Shown piece by piece: positions 12,076-23,579 of a DNA stretch of 64,000 nt; position 1 is the first letter of the stretch; every line of letters begins with the position of its first letter. The notes beneath the pieces were generated by a model. That model saw only the letters and a program-made list of their open reading frames with translations. It did not search any database and had not been told where the DNA came from. This DNA is from Gnetum montanum (Eukaryota > Streptophyta > Gnetopsida > Gnetales > Gnetaceae): positions 180,587-244,586 of the forward strand of contig MNCI01004881.1 in the NCBI GenBank assembly GCA_015680685.1. The letters are read 5' to 3'. A program made the position numbers and the translations under genes.

Positions 12076-13010
12076 TAATAGGGACATTTTTGGTCATTTA
12101 ACTATGTAAGTAGAACTCTTAAAGCAAAATTGGACGCGTTAGGCAAGAGCTTGTAGAATGGGTGGTTCTATGAGCTTCTACTTCAAATTTTGGAAAGCTA
12201 ACTCACATTCCTTAGTCCATTCAAAGGATATGTCCTTTTTTGTTAATTCTACCAACAGTTTTGCAATCTTCAAAAAGTTCTTGATAAAATTTCTATAATA
12301 GCCAATATGTCCAAGGAATGATCAGACATATTTTACAGTTTCAGGTTGATGAGCGATTCCTTGGATTTTAATTTTTTCAGGATCTACCTCTATCCTTGTT
12401 TGTGAAATTTTATGCCCTAATACAATGCCCTCTTAGACCATTAAGTGGCTTTTCTACCAATTGAGCCTTAGGTTGGTTTCAACACATCATTTCAACACTT
12501 GCTCTAATTAGTCTAATGCTTGTTCAAAGTCCACTCCGTAGGTGAAGAAATCATCCATAAAATCCTCCACACCATTCCCTATTTGTTGCTAAAATATACT
12601 GAGAAGCAAACGTTGAAATGTTGTTGGAGTATTGCATAAGCCAAACGATATCTACCTATATGCAAATGTTCCCCAAGGACTTGTGAATGTAGTTTTGGCT
12701 TGGCCTTTTGATGCTATCTAGATTTGATTGTACCCACCGTAACCATCTAGAAAACTATAATAACAATGCACTGCAATGGTATCTAAGACTTGGTCAATGA
12801 ATGGTAATGGGAAATGATCTTTAAATGTTGCCATGTTTAATAGCCTAAAGTCTATACACACCCTCCATTTACCATCTTTTTTAGGCACAATGACTAATGA
12901 ACTAACCCATTCACTATCAGCAATTGGGTAGATGAACCCAACCTTCAGAACTTCAATTTCTTCCTTAACTACTTGCTTAAACTTTGGGTTCATTCATCTT
13001 TGCGATTGTC
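12076..13010 (-). pseudogene. A1 reverse transcriptase and start of RNase H
   Basis: The minus strand reads YPIADSEWVSSLVIVPKKDG, WRVCIDFRLLNMATFKDHF and the SFLDGYGGYNQI stretch (12993-12718). Further on, at about 12555, it reads FMDDFFTYG, so the catalytic YXDD-type pair of Asp is intact, unlike in B. RNase H begins at about 12330 and runs to the A2 junction. Stops and frameshifts interrupt it from 12717 onward. RT copies element RNA into DNA inside the particle. Confidence 0.75.
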
Positions 13011-13409
13011 GTCGAGGCTTCATAGAGAGGTCAATGTAAATTCTATGTTGGCATATTCTAGGATCTATTCCAGTTACTTTGGGATATGAACAAGTAAAGG
13101 CTTTTGACCATTTTTTTCACATCTTCAGTAGTCTTTCTTTTTGTTGAGGAGCAAGCTTAACATTAATGATTACCGATTTTCCATTCTTGAGAACTACATA
13201 CTCCATACCAATCGACAACAGTTTTAATTCAAGGGGCTCTTGCTTAAACTCGTCAGAGATTTCCAACTTCTCCTAGTTGATATCTTCGGTGTTAGTACTT
13301 GGAAGTTAGTGATGGACTTTCTTTAATGCATCTACACTATTGATATAGACACAAGTCAAGCTCTCAGTTGGTTCCATGCATAAAGTTGAATTGCTCTCTA
13401 GGTCAACTG

Positions 13410-14106
13410 TTAGCCACTAGGTGCCTTCCTATCTTGTGGCCACTGCATATAGGCATCTTTGTATGTTAGATGCTTGTGCACACTGGTTGCATGTAGGCAA
13501 TGTTGAGCATTATACAAACCAGGATTTCTGCATGTAGTTGCACCCTGTGTCACTGTATGTGATGCAGGGAGCTTTCTTCTTCTCGATCTTCCCAAATGCA
13601 TTTTCTTTTGATATCTCTAGGGAAAGATCATGTATTCCTAGGTGCGCATCAATCGTACTTAGCCATGCTCTTCCCATTATGATTGGGAAGTCCCCCTTGT
13701 AGTTGTTGACTTGGATCACTAGGAAATCGGCTAGATATGACCACCCACAAATAGTGGTGACAATGTCCTCCATTAGTCCCAATCAAACAGTGATGGACTA
13801 GTCGGCCAACTCTAAACAAATGTTACTCTTCTTTAGCGAAGGTAGGTTCCAGGCTTTATACATTTCCTAGGAGATTAAATTAACACCAGAACCTGAATCC
13901 AAAAGAGATTTACAAGGCTTTTTTCCAGTGATTTTCAAATAAATAAGAGGACTTCCAAGATCAGAGAATTTCCTAGGAAGATGGCCAACTTTAATCCAAT
14001 TAGTAATGACATGGGTTAACATGACAGTGTGCGTTGAGTGCAATTTTTGGTTCAAAGGAAGCTTCGAAGATTCAAATGATGATGAGGCATTTGGATAGTT
14101 AGCCAC
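13410..14106 (-). pseudogene. A1 aspartic protease region
   Basis: The minus strand reads VMLTHVITNWIKVGHLPRKF and SLLDSGSGVNLIS (14106-13867), then a TAG (13869-13867), then MGLMEDIVTTICGWSYLADF and MGRAWLSTIDAHLGIHDLSLE (13782-13510). The active-site DSG is intact, but the in-frame TAG directly after VNLIS (CAA or CAG in relatives) truncates it. Homologous to 8652-7849 and 58568-59185. Confidence 0.75.
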
Positions 14107-14639
14107 TCATGGTTGTAAGGACTTGGTTGGATTGTTGGTTCTAAAGAAAGGTCTCTTCTTTGATCGATTGTACAAACCAACAATAGGTTGAAGATTGACA
14201 GCCCTTGTAGTGTTATGTTGCTACAACTGGGTAGGAAGCTCACCCAACATAGTTGGAGTAGATGGTAATGGACCTAAGGGTTGAAGAGATGTAGATAGAT
14301 GAGAAGGATAGTGTGTATATGGAGCATCACCCCTAGAAGAAGAATAAGTTCTATAGTACTCAGGAGTCTAGTAGTGAGGTTGAAGAGTGTCGTGACTAGT
14401 AGAGTCATGTGGAGAGATCGGCTGCTAAACATAATACCCATATGGGTCAGGTTGACGATAAGGTTATTGTTGACATGGTAGTGGCATTCCCCATGACTAT
14501 GGGTGTTGCCACTATTGATACTATTCATTCAGTTGTGGTGGAGCTCCACTTGGATAATATGTCAAGGGTTGGTGGAAGTGCCTTGGGTTACCTTAAGGAT
14601 AAGGTAACCTTCTGGGTGTTTGTCATCTATTTAATCATG

Positions 14640-16562
14640 GGTTTAATGCATACACCCCCAAACTCTTATAGATGTAACACTACTAGGCAACGTTCCTTAG
14701 GATGGTCATATTGGCAAATCTCACATCTACCATCATTGTCTGTGTCCGAACCCACAACCTCTTCAATGATGACAACCTTGCCCTTACCCTTGTTATGTGC
14801 ATACTCAACTTCTTTCTTTTTCCTTCTCTCTTAGTCACTACTTTTTTCTCTAGACTCCTCTACTATTTCTAGGAAAATTTGAAATTTGTCATCTAGGGAG
14901 TCCCACATTTGATTCACCTTTTTTTATACTTTTGATGCAAATTTTTTAATGGGTAAAGTCTTTCTATTCACCATCTCTTCAAGTGGTGACTCTTTTTCAT
15001 CTTCATAAAATCTAACTTCCTTCTTTCGGAGGGAATGATCTCTATTGTACTCCTCTACACTTTCTCTTTTCCTCAACTCATCTTCCTTCTTGGCAACTCA
15101 CTCCAACAATCTTTGTATTTGATGGGCTTTGAGCTTGGATAGCCTTCCTTGGGCATAAGTCCCAATGGTTCTTTGTGTTTCATACCTAAGCCCATCTACA
15201 AGATGGTGTAGTTCTTCCTTTTGTGAGTAACCATGGCCAGGGCAACAATGTAATAATGAATAATATTGGCCAATGGTAGCATCCAAGGGTTCATGTCCTC
15301 CTTGTTTCCATCCTTGGATTTGCTTATGCAGGTTGGACACTCAAGAGTACATTTGATACTTATCGTTGAATAGATCCAACATGGTACTCCATCGATGAAT
15401 GGATTCTAGTTCTAAGGACTAGTACCAACTTTCTGCTTCCTTGATCAGTGTTCATGGAAAAAACTTTGGCTTTTGCCACTCACTTTCTATATTCTGCAAT
15501 GTACATGCATTGTGGAATGCTTGTAAATGATTTTGGGGATCAACATTGTATCCCCATTCAAATTGTGGGATGTTATTCGTGTCTAGTCTTTTGATCCTAC
15601 TATCTTTTTGGTGCCTTGTTGGAATTCTAATAGCCTCTACTATATTTAACATACTTCAGGTGGTGAGTAGGGGTTCATCGTGATCATGCTGCCTATGGTT
15701 TCTATGATGCCTATGTTATTCCCTACTTTCCCTTCTTTCGTGATGTGTCTCTCTAGAATGCCCTTGCCCCCTTTCTCTACTATTTTGTTGGTGATTTCTA
15801 TTTCACCTACCATTGTCCTCATGGTCTCACCCTCTATGACTGTGTTCAAATCCCAAAGGATAAGAGGAAGAAGATGATGAAGGTGAAGAGGAAGGAGGAC
15901 TAGCACCATGTCGACACTTATCACCTTCTCTTCAGTGGTCGTGGCCTTGGTTGTGGTTATGATCGTAATGTCCATCATTGTCATGCATTCGTGTTCCTTT
16001 TCTAGACCCTTTGTATCTATTGGTACCAGAACTTGGGTTATGAATAGTTAAGTGAAGATTCTAATACCCAACTCCTTGAATGAAGTCAAAGAGAGGAACA
16101 TCGTTTTGTGGAAAACATCCCGAGACAAGTTCACCACCATCATTTTTACCTAGGACATACAGGACATCCTAAGACCACTTTCCCTTCATGGATTCATAAT
16201 GTCTCTATTGTTGTAGATCCCTCTGGTGTTGTGCCTCCATGGGTAGATAATCTCTTGAATCTTGTTCATGCACAACGTACTCTAATTGTAAGTGCTACAT
16301 ACCAATTCGTGTGAAAGCACGAAGAAGCATGCCCAGGATTGAGCAATTGGGAGGTAACACTATGTTACCTTCTAAATCATGCCATCATAGCTATTCATCC
16401 CAGTGGAGGATAAAGGTAAAGTCTGGTACATACTCATCAGGATGAGCATATGCCATGCGAAACTGTTGGGGCATTGGCAAATCATCTTGTGCACCCTGCC
16501 TATGATTGTTCATGGTATCGAACCTAGTCGGTGAAGCACTCTTATAAGAAGAAGGAGACATG
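14640..16562 (-). pseudogene. A1 gag polyprotein remnant
   Basis: The start ATG at about 16562 (minus) gives MSPSSYKSASPTRFDT and then AHPDEYVPDFTFILHWDE. It is followed by a low-complexity hinge (about 15990-15660), the capsid-like domain (15652-15098, with RIPTRHQKDSRIKRLDTNN and GYSQKEELHHLVDGL) and the zinc-knuckle region near 14690. Same order as A2 and C. Multiple frameshifts make it non-functional. Confidence 0.7.
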
Positions 16563-16679
16563 ATTGATTACTTAGTGTGTGGTACTCTGTTCCAGTGATT
16601 GTAGGATAGTTAACCTTAAGGGTTCATTCCAATGATAAAAGGATTTCCTAAGTTCTAATCAACACATAAACAACAAAAT

Positions 16680-16697
16680 CCTCAGCAACAACACCAA
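16680..16697 (-). promoter_or_regulatory. A1 primer-binding site, heavily mutated
   Basis: CCTCAGCAACAACACCAA lies directly inside the 5' LTR. It corresponds to CCTGGCAACGGCGCCAA with several C-to-A/T and G-to-A changes, as expected for an old methylated copy. Confidence 0.55.
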
Positions 16698-17541
16698 TGA
16701 TGAGCAGCAAGGTACCCCTATGCCCAACCATACGAATATGAGCATTCATGCATGATCCGGTCGAACTTTGAGGATTAAGTGCTTATGCACCTACACAAAA
16801 CAAAGATGAGTTATGCAGTCATTGTCTTCCCAAGCTTACTTGTAAGGCACAATTGTATGATTAAGTAAACTCGAGGTATATGATTTTTTATGTTTTTTAT
16901 ATTTCTATCTTGGTCTCCTAAGTGTGTGAAATGAAAATATTTAGTTAACTAATGGGTTTTTGTAACTCTAATGGTGATTGAATCCTAACGCCAACATCCG
17001 TTCCCACTCTCCGTATACATCCTGAACCAGTGTAACACTAGTAGGATTACCAAACGCTAGTCATTACTGGGTTACCAAGTGTTCCACATTTGCTCGAAGT
17101 GGTCGTGCTAAGTGTGCTAATTTGTTGATAATTAATAATTCTATAGAAATAACATTGATTAACTAATGAGAGCATCAAATAATAGTAAATAACATTAAAT
17201 GCAATAGTTAATCTATTCTGAATGTCACAAGGTTTATCACAAAGTTTGTCTTTATTTCTGGACACAAGGTGTGCTCAGGTACATAATGCTCAAATAAAGA
17301 TCCATTCACTCTATGACTCCTACTGCAGGCACTTAGAAATAATTCTAACTCTGGAAGAGAAAAACTGCAAGAGTTCAACTAAAGGAATGAAAAAATATTA
17401 TCCAAAACTAAGTGCCTATCTCTTATTTATAGACAATGAGACAGGCTTTGACATCACGTGTCCAATGTTGGGGATCCAATTTCGCTTGGTCAATCCGATA
17501 TTGCATATCCGATATTGGGTCGCTTATTTGGTGACTCATCA
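16698..17541 (-). mobile_element. A1 5' LTR
   Basis: 844 bp, TGATGAG to CTCATCA, flanked on the right by TGCAT (17542-17546). Pair of 514-1374. Confidence 0.88.
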
Positions 17542-17546
17542 TGCAT
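17542..17546. repeat. Target-site duplication of element A1 (right copy)
   Basis: TGCAT, identical to 509-513. Confidence 0.8.
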
Positions 17547-18046
17547 GGAAACATAATTGTTAATTAAATACATGAAGAGTAAATTGCATGGAAAGTAAAT
17601 TTAATCTAAGTTAAACTGCTACAATGAATGTGAATTAATCTCGATCTTATTATCATTCATGGAATGTGCCTAGGTAGAATGCCACTCAAATAAGACATCG
17701 TACAACTAACTCAAATTCACACTGCAGGCACTCATTGACTATTTGCTAAAATGACAAAATGAAACTACAAGAGTCTAGCTACAAAATGATTGAATGGTAT
17801 CCCATACATGACGGATGATCGCATATTTATAGGCAAAGATAGACATTGCGTTGATACATATGCATCAATGCATCAACTCATGTGTCAATGAGGTTGCATC
17901 AATGCAACTAAGTTATAACAAATGTGATGTAACATCTACGATGTAGCAACCAACTAAGATGCACTGACAGGAATACTGCAATGTAGATGCAATGTAGCAT
18001 CAACGATATGGCATTTGCAATATCTCAACCAGTTGATCATTCATCA
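17547..18046 (-). mobile_element. Old gypsy LTR, right fragment
   Basis: Continues 297-508 and ends TTCATCA. It has the AATCTCGATCTT and CTGCAGGCACTC stretches seen in the LTR at 45129-46003, plus an inverted TATAAATA-like box (about 17829). Its U3 array at about 17850-18010 is built from TGCATCAATGCATCAA- and ACGATGTAGCA-type units, where the younger LTRs have GATATCGCG. Confidence 0.65.
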
Positions 18047-18179
18047 TCTACTATAAGAAAAAGTTTATTCAGGCTCCTTATGTTGTCTTTCAAGAGTCCA
18101 TTTGTTATGTGATGCATTCATATATTTTTCGTTGACTGCTGGGGTGAGTTTGTACTAATATTTTTCACATTCTTAATTT
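18047..18179. other. Unassigned spacer
   Basis: Short AT-rich stretch between the old LTR and the LINE remnant. No polypurine tract and no gene seen. Confidence 0.4.
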
Positions 18180-19000
18180 TTATTATTTAAGAAACAATTG
18201 GAATTTGCAATAAAAACTCAACTGATGATGGCAAGACTCCACTAAATCTTCTTCAACTTTCAACTCCTTAATAAAATCAATATCTTTATAAGAACATAAA
18301 AGAAAATCAATACAAGAGTTACCTTGAGCTCTTGTCAAAGTAAATGAAAAAGATTGAAGAAATCTAGCAAGTCCATTGCAAATCAAAACATCAAAAAATT
18401 TTGTTCATTCTAATAGTTGTTGAACCATCTTATTAATAGTTCCATTTGCAAAATGTCGAGTCTAGTTGCGATCTTTAATAATGTCTAAATTTCCAACATT
18501 ATGTTATCATTAAATAATCTTTGTTTGTTGTGAACCTATCCTTGTATTAAAATCTTCATAAATAAATACTAAGCCTTTTGCTACAAATTCTACAATATTT
18601 TTCCCTAAGAACTCAAATGTATGATCACGAGACAACTCTATAAAATCATACAATGTAGAATCTCTAGGAGCAAAATAGCATATGACAAGGAAAACATAAC
18701 CATGCTAACATAAGATTTTTAGCTAGACACATTATTTATGATCAAGAATTTTTTCTAAAAGGACACTATTTTCAAGAGATTTTGTGACTAACATTGTAAT
18801 GCCCCTAGAAGGTCTACCACTTTGCCCTACTCTTGTATTTGTTGCAACAAATTTAATAAATCCAAGAATTACAAAATCTACATAAGCAACATCTTCCCAT
18901 GTTTTAACAAAACCAAAAATATTAAAGCTATCAAAGAAGCTAGCACTATTCAAAGAAACAACTTTATTTGCAATTCCACCATCAATGTTAATAAATCCAC
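18180..19000 (-). pseudogene. LINE endonuclease (EEP) domain remnant
   Basis: Minus-strand reading, N to C: FGFVKTWEDVAYVDFVILGF (about 18925-18865), then GQSGRPSRGITMLV, then VICYFAPRDSTLYDF (about 18690-18640), then FIYEDFNTRIGSQQT (about 18565-18520), then SFTLTRAQGNSCIDFLLCS and VESCHHQLSFYC (18340-18200). The order ETW / GRPSGG / GDFNAR / SDHHPL is that of the apurinic-like endonuclease of non-LTR retrotransposons, which nicks the target DNA. KTW replaces ETW, EDFN replaces GDFN, and SCHH replaces SDHH, so catalytic residues are lost; stops and frameshifts are present. No reverse transcriptase follows. Confidence 0.75.
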
Positions 19001-19029
19001 ATCTTAAAGAGCCTATATGTTTTTTGAAA

Positions 19030-19700
19030 TACTACTTATTTCTAATGACTACCATGTTGCTAGCATTTAGGTATGCTACAAAACCTTGTTTTCGAGCTAC
19101 CTTAATCTTTTTCCATTATTTAGCTCTTTTGGCAAGTTCCTTTTGAGTAAGATCCTCATTTATCCAAACGTTTTTCCTATTCATAGTTTGCTTCATGTAG
19201 CTTTGATGTTTTTAAACATGCACTCTATCTTCTACATCATGAAACTTAACAATTACATGTTGGGGCTTTTCATGTCGTTCACCTAAAACCCTAAAACTTT
19301 ATGAATTTTTGAAGTTATATGCATATCATTTATAAATTTTTCAACTTTATTAAATAAAGTTTCATTTGTTTCACCCTCTATCTTTGGGATACCTACAAAA
19401 TGCAACTATCTTTGGGATACCTACAAAATGCAACTTTTTTTCTTTTGTCCATTTTATTTATGTTTTTCTCAAGATTAGGTTTGTTTTTATTTTCCTCCAC
19501 CTTCACTTTCAAGTTCTTCTAATTTTCATTAACCTTTGGAGCAACACTCGTCAGCTTTTTTCTATCAATCTTTGCCCAGGGCCCACCCACCAATCGCAAA
19601 ATCTGACTCCTTCAGCAATGCCAACCCCAGACCAACCCCCACGCTCCCCACAGGCCATCTCTATCCATCTGACCACCAACTAGCTAGCTCGCGCATTGTA
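19030..19700 (-). pseudogene. LINE ORF1-like remnant
   Basis: Upstream of the endonuclease on the same strand. The reading runs through a Lys/Glu-rich, coiled-coil-like part (VKVEENKNKPNLEKNINKMD, about 19510-19450), then VGIPKIEGETNETLFNKVEK (about 19390-19345), then, after a shift, RHEKPQHVIVKFHDVEDRVH (about 19290-19230) and NVWINEDLTQKELAKRAK (about 19170-19120). Coiled coil, VGIPE-like, PxxVIVKF and NEDLT motifs are typical of the L1-type ORF1 RNA-binding protein. The GC-rich stretch 19580-19700 would be its 5' part. Frameshifted and non-functional. Confidence 0.6.
19378..19433. repeat. Exact 2 x 28-bp tandem duplication
   Basis: Two identical 28-bp units starting CTATCTTTGGGATACC, end to end, inside the LINE ORF1 remnant. 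Twenty-eight is not a multiple of three, so the duplication shifts the ORF1 frame. Confidence 0.9.
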
Positions 19701-20243
19701 CATGCATTGCTTTTCGTCCACGCTCTTGGGTGACGATTTTTCCGTTCCATAGTAAATTTTTAATAATTATTTTTCAACGAAATGAAAAATTCTAATTTAG
19801 TTTCTTTGTTATGCAAATTTCAAACAAAACTGAAAATTCTAATTTGGTTTCTTCGTTACAGCAAATTCAAATACAAATGGAAAATCCTGATTTGGTTCTT
19901 TGAATTAGTCTTTGTTTATGGAATTGAAAATTCTAATTTTAAATACAGAATGGAAAACTGGAAAATATTTACTTTCTATTTTTATTCCTTATGTTAATTT
20001 CAAATTTCAAATTACCGTTACTACCTCCATTCATGTCCTTTTTTCGTTCTATATAACACAATTTCCCTCCAAATCTCTGTGCATCTTAATTTAATTCGCA
20101 ATAGCAGCTCCAAAAGATAAAGTTCTTTGTAATTGATCTACATAAGGGTTTTCAACTTCTGAACTTATTTCAAACAAGCCCTTTGGAGGTATGCCACTTG
20201 GAGCGGTAGATTTTATTGTACTTTTCTCACGAAAAAACAAGAG

Positions 20244-20261
20244 TTTTTTTTTTTTTTTTTT
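20244..20261. repeat. Poly-T tract (18 T)
   Basis: Uninterrupted T18 followed by ATC. A second T18 also followed by ATC lies at 20459-20476. Either could be the poly-A tail of a minus-strand retroposon, but no body was recognised. Confidence 0.7.
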
Positions 20262-20458
20262 ATCACTTGGAAAAGTTGAATTACAGTGGTGTTGCCTCCT
20301 GTACAAAAACAAACAATGAAAACACACATCAGAAAGTTAAATATGACATTGTCGTTTTTCATAGTTGAAAGCTTTAAAGGTTGTGCCATTGTGTTTTATT
20401 AGTAGTTTTGGATTTCGATTTTGTTTGAGTTGAAAGGAAAAAGGAGATTTGCAAGGAG

Positions 20459-20476
20459 TTTTTTTTTTTTTTTTTA
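20459..20476. repeat. Poly-T tract (18 T)
   Basis: Second T18, about 215 bp after the first. Confidence 0.7.
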
Positions 20477-21934
20477 TCTGTTATCTTTTGGATCTTTCAT
20501 AGAGGAGGTAATGCGAAGCTGAGGGTTTTGTTTTGATTTGATTGGCAGATTATCGTCAAGTTTTGTATTCAATATTAAGAGGTAATATGTTATGCTTAAA
20601 AATTGAGGAAATATATAAAGTTTTACTTTTTTAATATTTAAATTCAATAATGAAAAAACTAATAAGCAATAAGATTTAAGGAGGGATAACCTAAAAATCT
20701 CAATAACAAGGATGGTATATATGAAACAAAACTGACTACAAACATAAAGTTTTTAAAGTTTTAATGTTATAATGAATTTAGAACATGCTTTCAAAATTTA
20801 AAAATAGAATGTTTTGAAGTCAAGATAAAACTAAATTTTATTGGAAAATATTAGACTTAAGATGCATGATGAAGGATGATGAAGTGGAATATTTGAATTT
20901 AGGCATTTTCGTATCTATGTGAACATCAATAAAAGTAATATAACATCATCATAAAGAGTAGGATAATGTGCAATATGGAGACTAAGTAGTATAACAACAC
21001 ATGTTACATGGATGTCGTTGGGAGATTTCCAAAATATTTACATTTGAACTTGAATAATTAGGTAAGAAAATTAAATTTTTGAAAAAAAATTAAATTTTAT
21101 CATAGAAACAAATTCGACCTCTTGAATAAAAGCATTTATATATTCAAATGGCATGGTTGTGTTACTCTTGCACAATTTTCTTTGAAACAATTGTAGTATT
21201 GTTCTCAACATGGATCCTACTACTATTAGTCCCAATAGTGAAGCCATAGAACAGTCTATTCAAAATCATCTATAGCAACTATTTGTTGCAACAGATAATA
21301 TGATTCATGGAGGTCATGGCAGTGTCTGTCGACATGGGCATGGGTGAGGCCAAAGACGACCATGAATTGTAGAAAGTACAAATCTAGAATCGATGAACAT
21401 AGAAAAGAGAAGATGATTTTAGAAACAAGAATCAAAGTGACGTGAGCGAGAATGACAATAGATTCAATGAGATATAGGAGTACGATAGCATAAGTATTTA
21501 TGCATTTTTAATATTTCAAAACAATGAAATTTCTTCATTTTACATCTCTAACTTTAACATTGCTAAATCTTATTGTGTTATTTGTGTACTTACATTGCAA
21601 ATATTTTTTAGGCTATATTAGCTTCGAATCTTCTCTCACCATCTAGAAATTCATCCTTTGGAATGATCCACTGTATTGATAATAATAATACAAATGATCA
21701 ACAAGAAATGCAAGTTATCATTATCTACCCATACTTGTATATATTTTTATTGAATAATTTATTCATGTTTTCTAACACTATTGACTCTTACAAGACATTG
21801 GAAATACATATATGCTTGTTATTCAGCCTACATTTGTGCTAGGAATCATAGATGTAGAAGAACAATTGCAACAAGATTTTTAACAAGCACACTATTATGA
21901 GAGTGAGTGTTGAACAAGGCAACGTCAACACGAG
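20477..21934. other. AT-rich intergenic sequence
   Basis: No ORF over 60 codons, no recognisable domain and no RNA gene. Around 21200-21480 the composition is less AT-rich and may be an eroded repeat, but nothing identifiable was seen. Confidence 0.5.
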
Positions 21935-22828
21935 TGATAAAACCTTTGTATATGGACTACAATATCATATCTACAATATCGCATTAATGATATCGTATCT
22001 ACAACATCATAGCTCTACCTATGTCATCGTAGATGTTATGTAGTGGGCCATGGTCACACCTATAAATACCAACCCACCATTGTGTCAAAAAATAAGCTTC
22101 ATTCCACCCTTAGCAAAATTCTTGTAGTTTGTTTTTGTAACTTAGAGTTAAAGTGAATGCCCGTCATGTGGTGTCTAATAGTTGTATGGAATCTTTGTTT
22201 GAGTGGATTATTCTTGGGCACAATTTATAATCAGAAATAAAGATCAAGATTGTTTCTCACTATTGCAGCATTTCACTTAGTTTAATTTTACTTTCTATAA
22301 TGTTTACTTTAATTTGGTCATTTACATTTCTTAAATACTTTACTTTTCTAATGTCTTTTAGTAAGGTGCTATAAGTACAACTAGTTTCGAGTGTAAATTG
22401 TAATCATTTGGTAGCCTAGTAGTGAATTTACTTAATTCACTCAGTAGTGAAGTTGCTTGGTAATCCCAATAACAGTTACATGAGTCCATGACTTGTACAG
22501 CAAGCTAGGAGCAAATACTTATTACTATAAGCTAAAGTAGATTTACAATTCTATCATTACTTAGACTTAGACTTTATTCTAGACTTTATCTTCATTTCTA
22601 TTATGATGGCACTTAGGACAATTAAAGCCATACAACATCAATATATCATACACCTCTTCGAGAGTTAAGCCATACAACTTAATCTTCACTAACTCTACAT
22701 GGGAAGACAACAATCATGAACTAAATCTTAACTACTAGCCTACTTACATTGTCCATCCACCAATTACGATTTGGTCATGCATGAACACTTGTGACTTCTA
22801 TGGTATTGAAATATCCAACTGCTCATCA
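21935..22828 (+). mobile_element. Old gypsy 5' LTR (element E)
   Basis: About 894 bp, TGATAAAA to CTCATCA, with TATAAATA at 22061-22068 and an upstream array of ATATCGTATCTACAAC-type units. It is followed immediately by a primer-binding site and, 200 bp on, by gag-like sequence. It shares TGGTAATCCCAAT and AATAAAGATCAAGATT stretches with 45129-46003 and 17547-18046 (reverse complement). Confidence 0.7.
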
Positions 22829-22848
22829 TTGGCATCATTGCCAGGGAT
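22829..22848 (+). promoter_or_regulatory. Element E primer-binding site (tRNA-Asp type)
   Basis: TTGGCATCATTGCCAGGGA sits directly after the LTR terminus. It differs from the site in element C (TTGGCGCCGTTGCCAGGGA) by three transitions at CpG or GC positions. Confidence 0.7.
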
Positions 22849-23009
22849 GTGTCAATGTTAGAGTAGTTGATAATACAAAATTTGTTGTGTTAAGTATCAT
22901 AGAGTACATTCTTCACACTTCATAAATTTCACAATATACACGCACTTAAGCATCAAAGTAAACTAAAATTGCTTCTACTACTAGAGTGAAATCTCCACCT
23001 ATTGTTAAT

Positions 23010-23579
23010 CTTAATGAAAGTCATGATAGGGAATATAATGAAGAAGATTGGAATGCACTAATGCAGATTAGAATTTCATATGTTCATATTGATCCATATA
23101 ATCCTAATTTCACATTCATTTTTCACTAGGATGAACAACTTAGATGGAGAGATCTGTAGGAAAATATAGTTTTGCCACCTATATATTTAGCATCACTAAT
23201 GCTTTAAGCAACCCTCATGAAGGTCAACCCAAGTCATGTACAAGAAGGATATCAAATCACAAAGGACATGATAAGGCCATGCCAGCCAATAGAGGATCGA
23301 GTAAGAAGGGTTGCCATCATGGAGGCAAGGCATGAACATGACAAGGGAAAGAAAGCACCCCAGACATTTGTCTTAGAAGAAATAAAAGATGCTTCATTTC
23401 AAGTTGAAATGTTCTATCAGACTCATGGATCTCACTCCAAGACACCAATGATACATGTTGAAGATTCTATCAGCACAAAGTTGCAGTTAACTCTTACGGA
23501 GAACCTTGGAAGAAATACAAAAGACTCCAAACATAGAAGGAATTCAAGGCCTAAGTCCTCCACTAAATCAAAGGGAGAC
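23010..23579 (+). pseudogene. Element E gag N-terminal remnant
   Basis: Positions 23080-23165 align by eye with the gag start of B and C (the block encoding FTFILHQDEQLRWRDLQGN), with stop codons. The ORF from 23217 (MKVNPSHVQEGYQ...) has no recognised domain and is cut by the solo LTR at 23580. Confidence 0.5.
23575..23579. repeat. Target-site duplication of solo LTR (left)
   Basis: GAGAC, repeated exactly at 24611-24615. Confidence 0.85.

Larger units (their letters stand above)
514..17541 (-). mobile_element. Ty3/gypsy retrotransposon A1 (Athila/Tat-like), complete ends, decayed
   Basis: Minus-strand element with 3' LTR 514-1374, 5' LTR 16698-17541, a degenerate tRNA-Asp primer-binding site at 16680-16697 and a polypurine tract at 1377-1387. 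Reading leftwards it contains gag, protease, RT, RNase H, integrase and a roughly 2-kb 3' region. About 7 kb of the span (5036-12073) is a second element, A2, inserted in the RNase H region; without it A1 is about 10 kb. Every domain carries stops or frameshifts. Assignment to the Athila/Tat group is inferred from the RT/RNase H wording, the tRNA-Asp primer site and the long region after integrase. Confidence 0.85.

Noticed and set aside
20244-20476. Two T18 tracts as ends of one retroposon with inverted tails
   Set aside because: Both are in the same orientation and the 200 bp between them shows no terminal repeats or promoter boxes.
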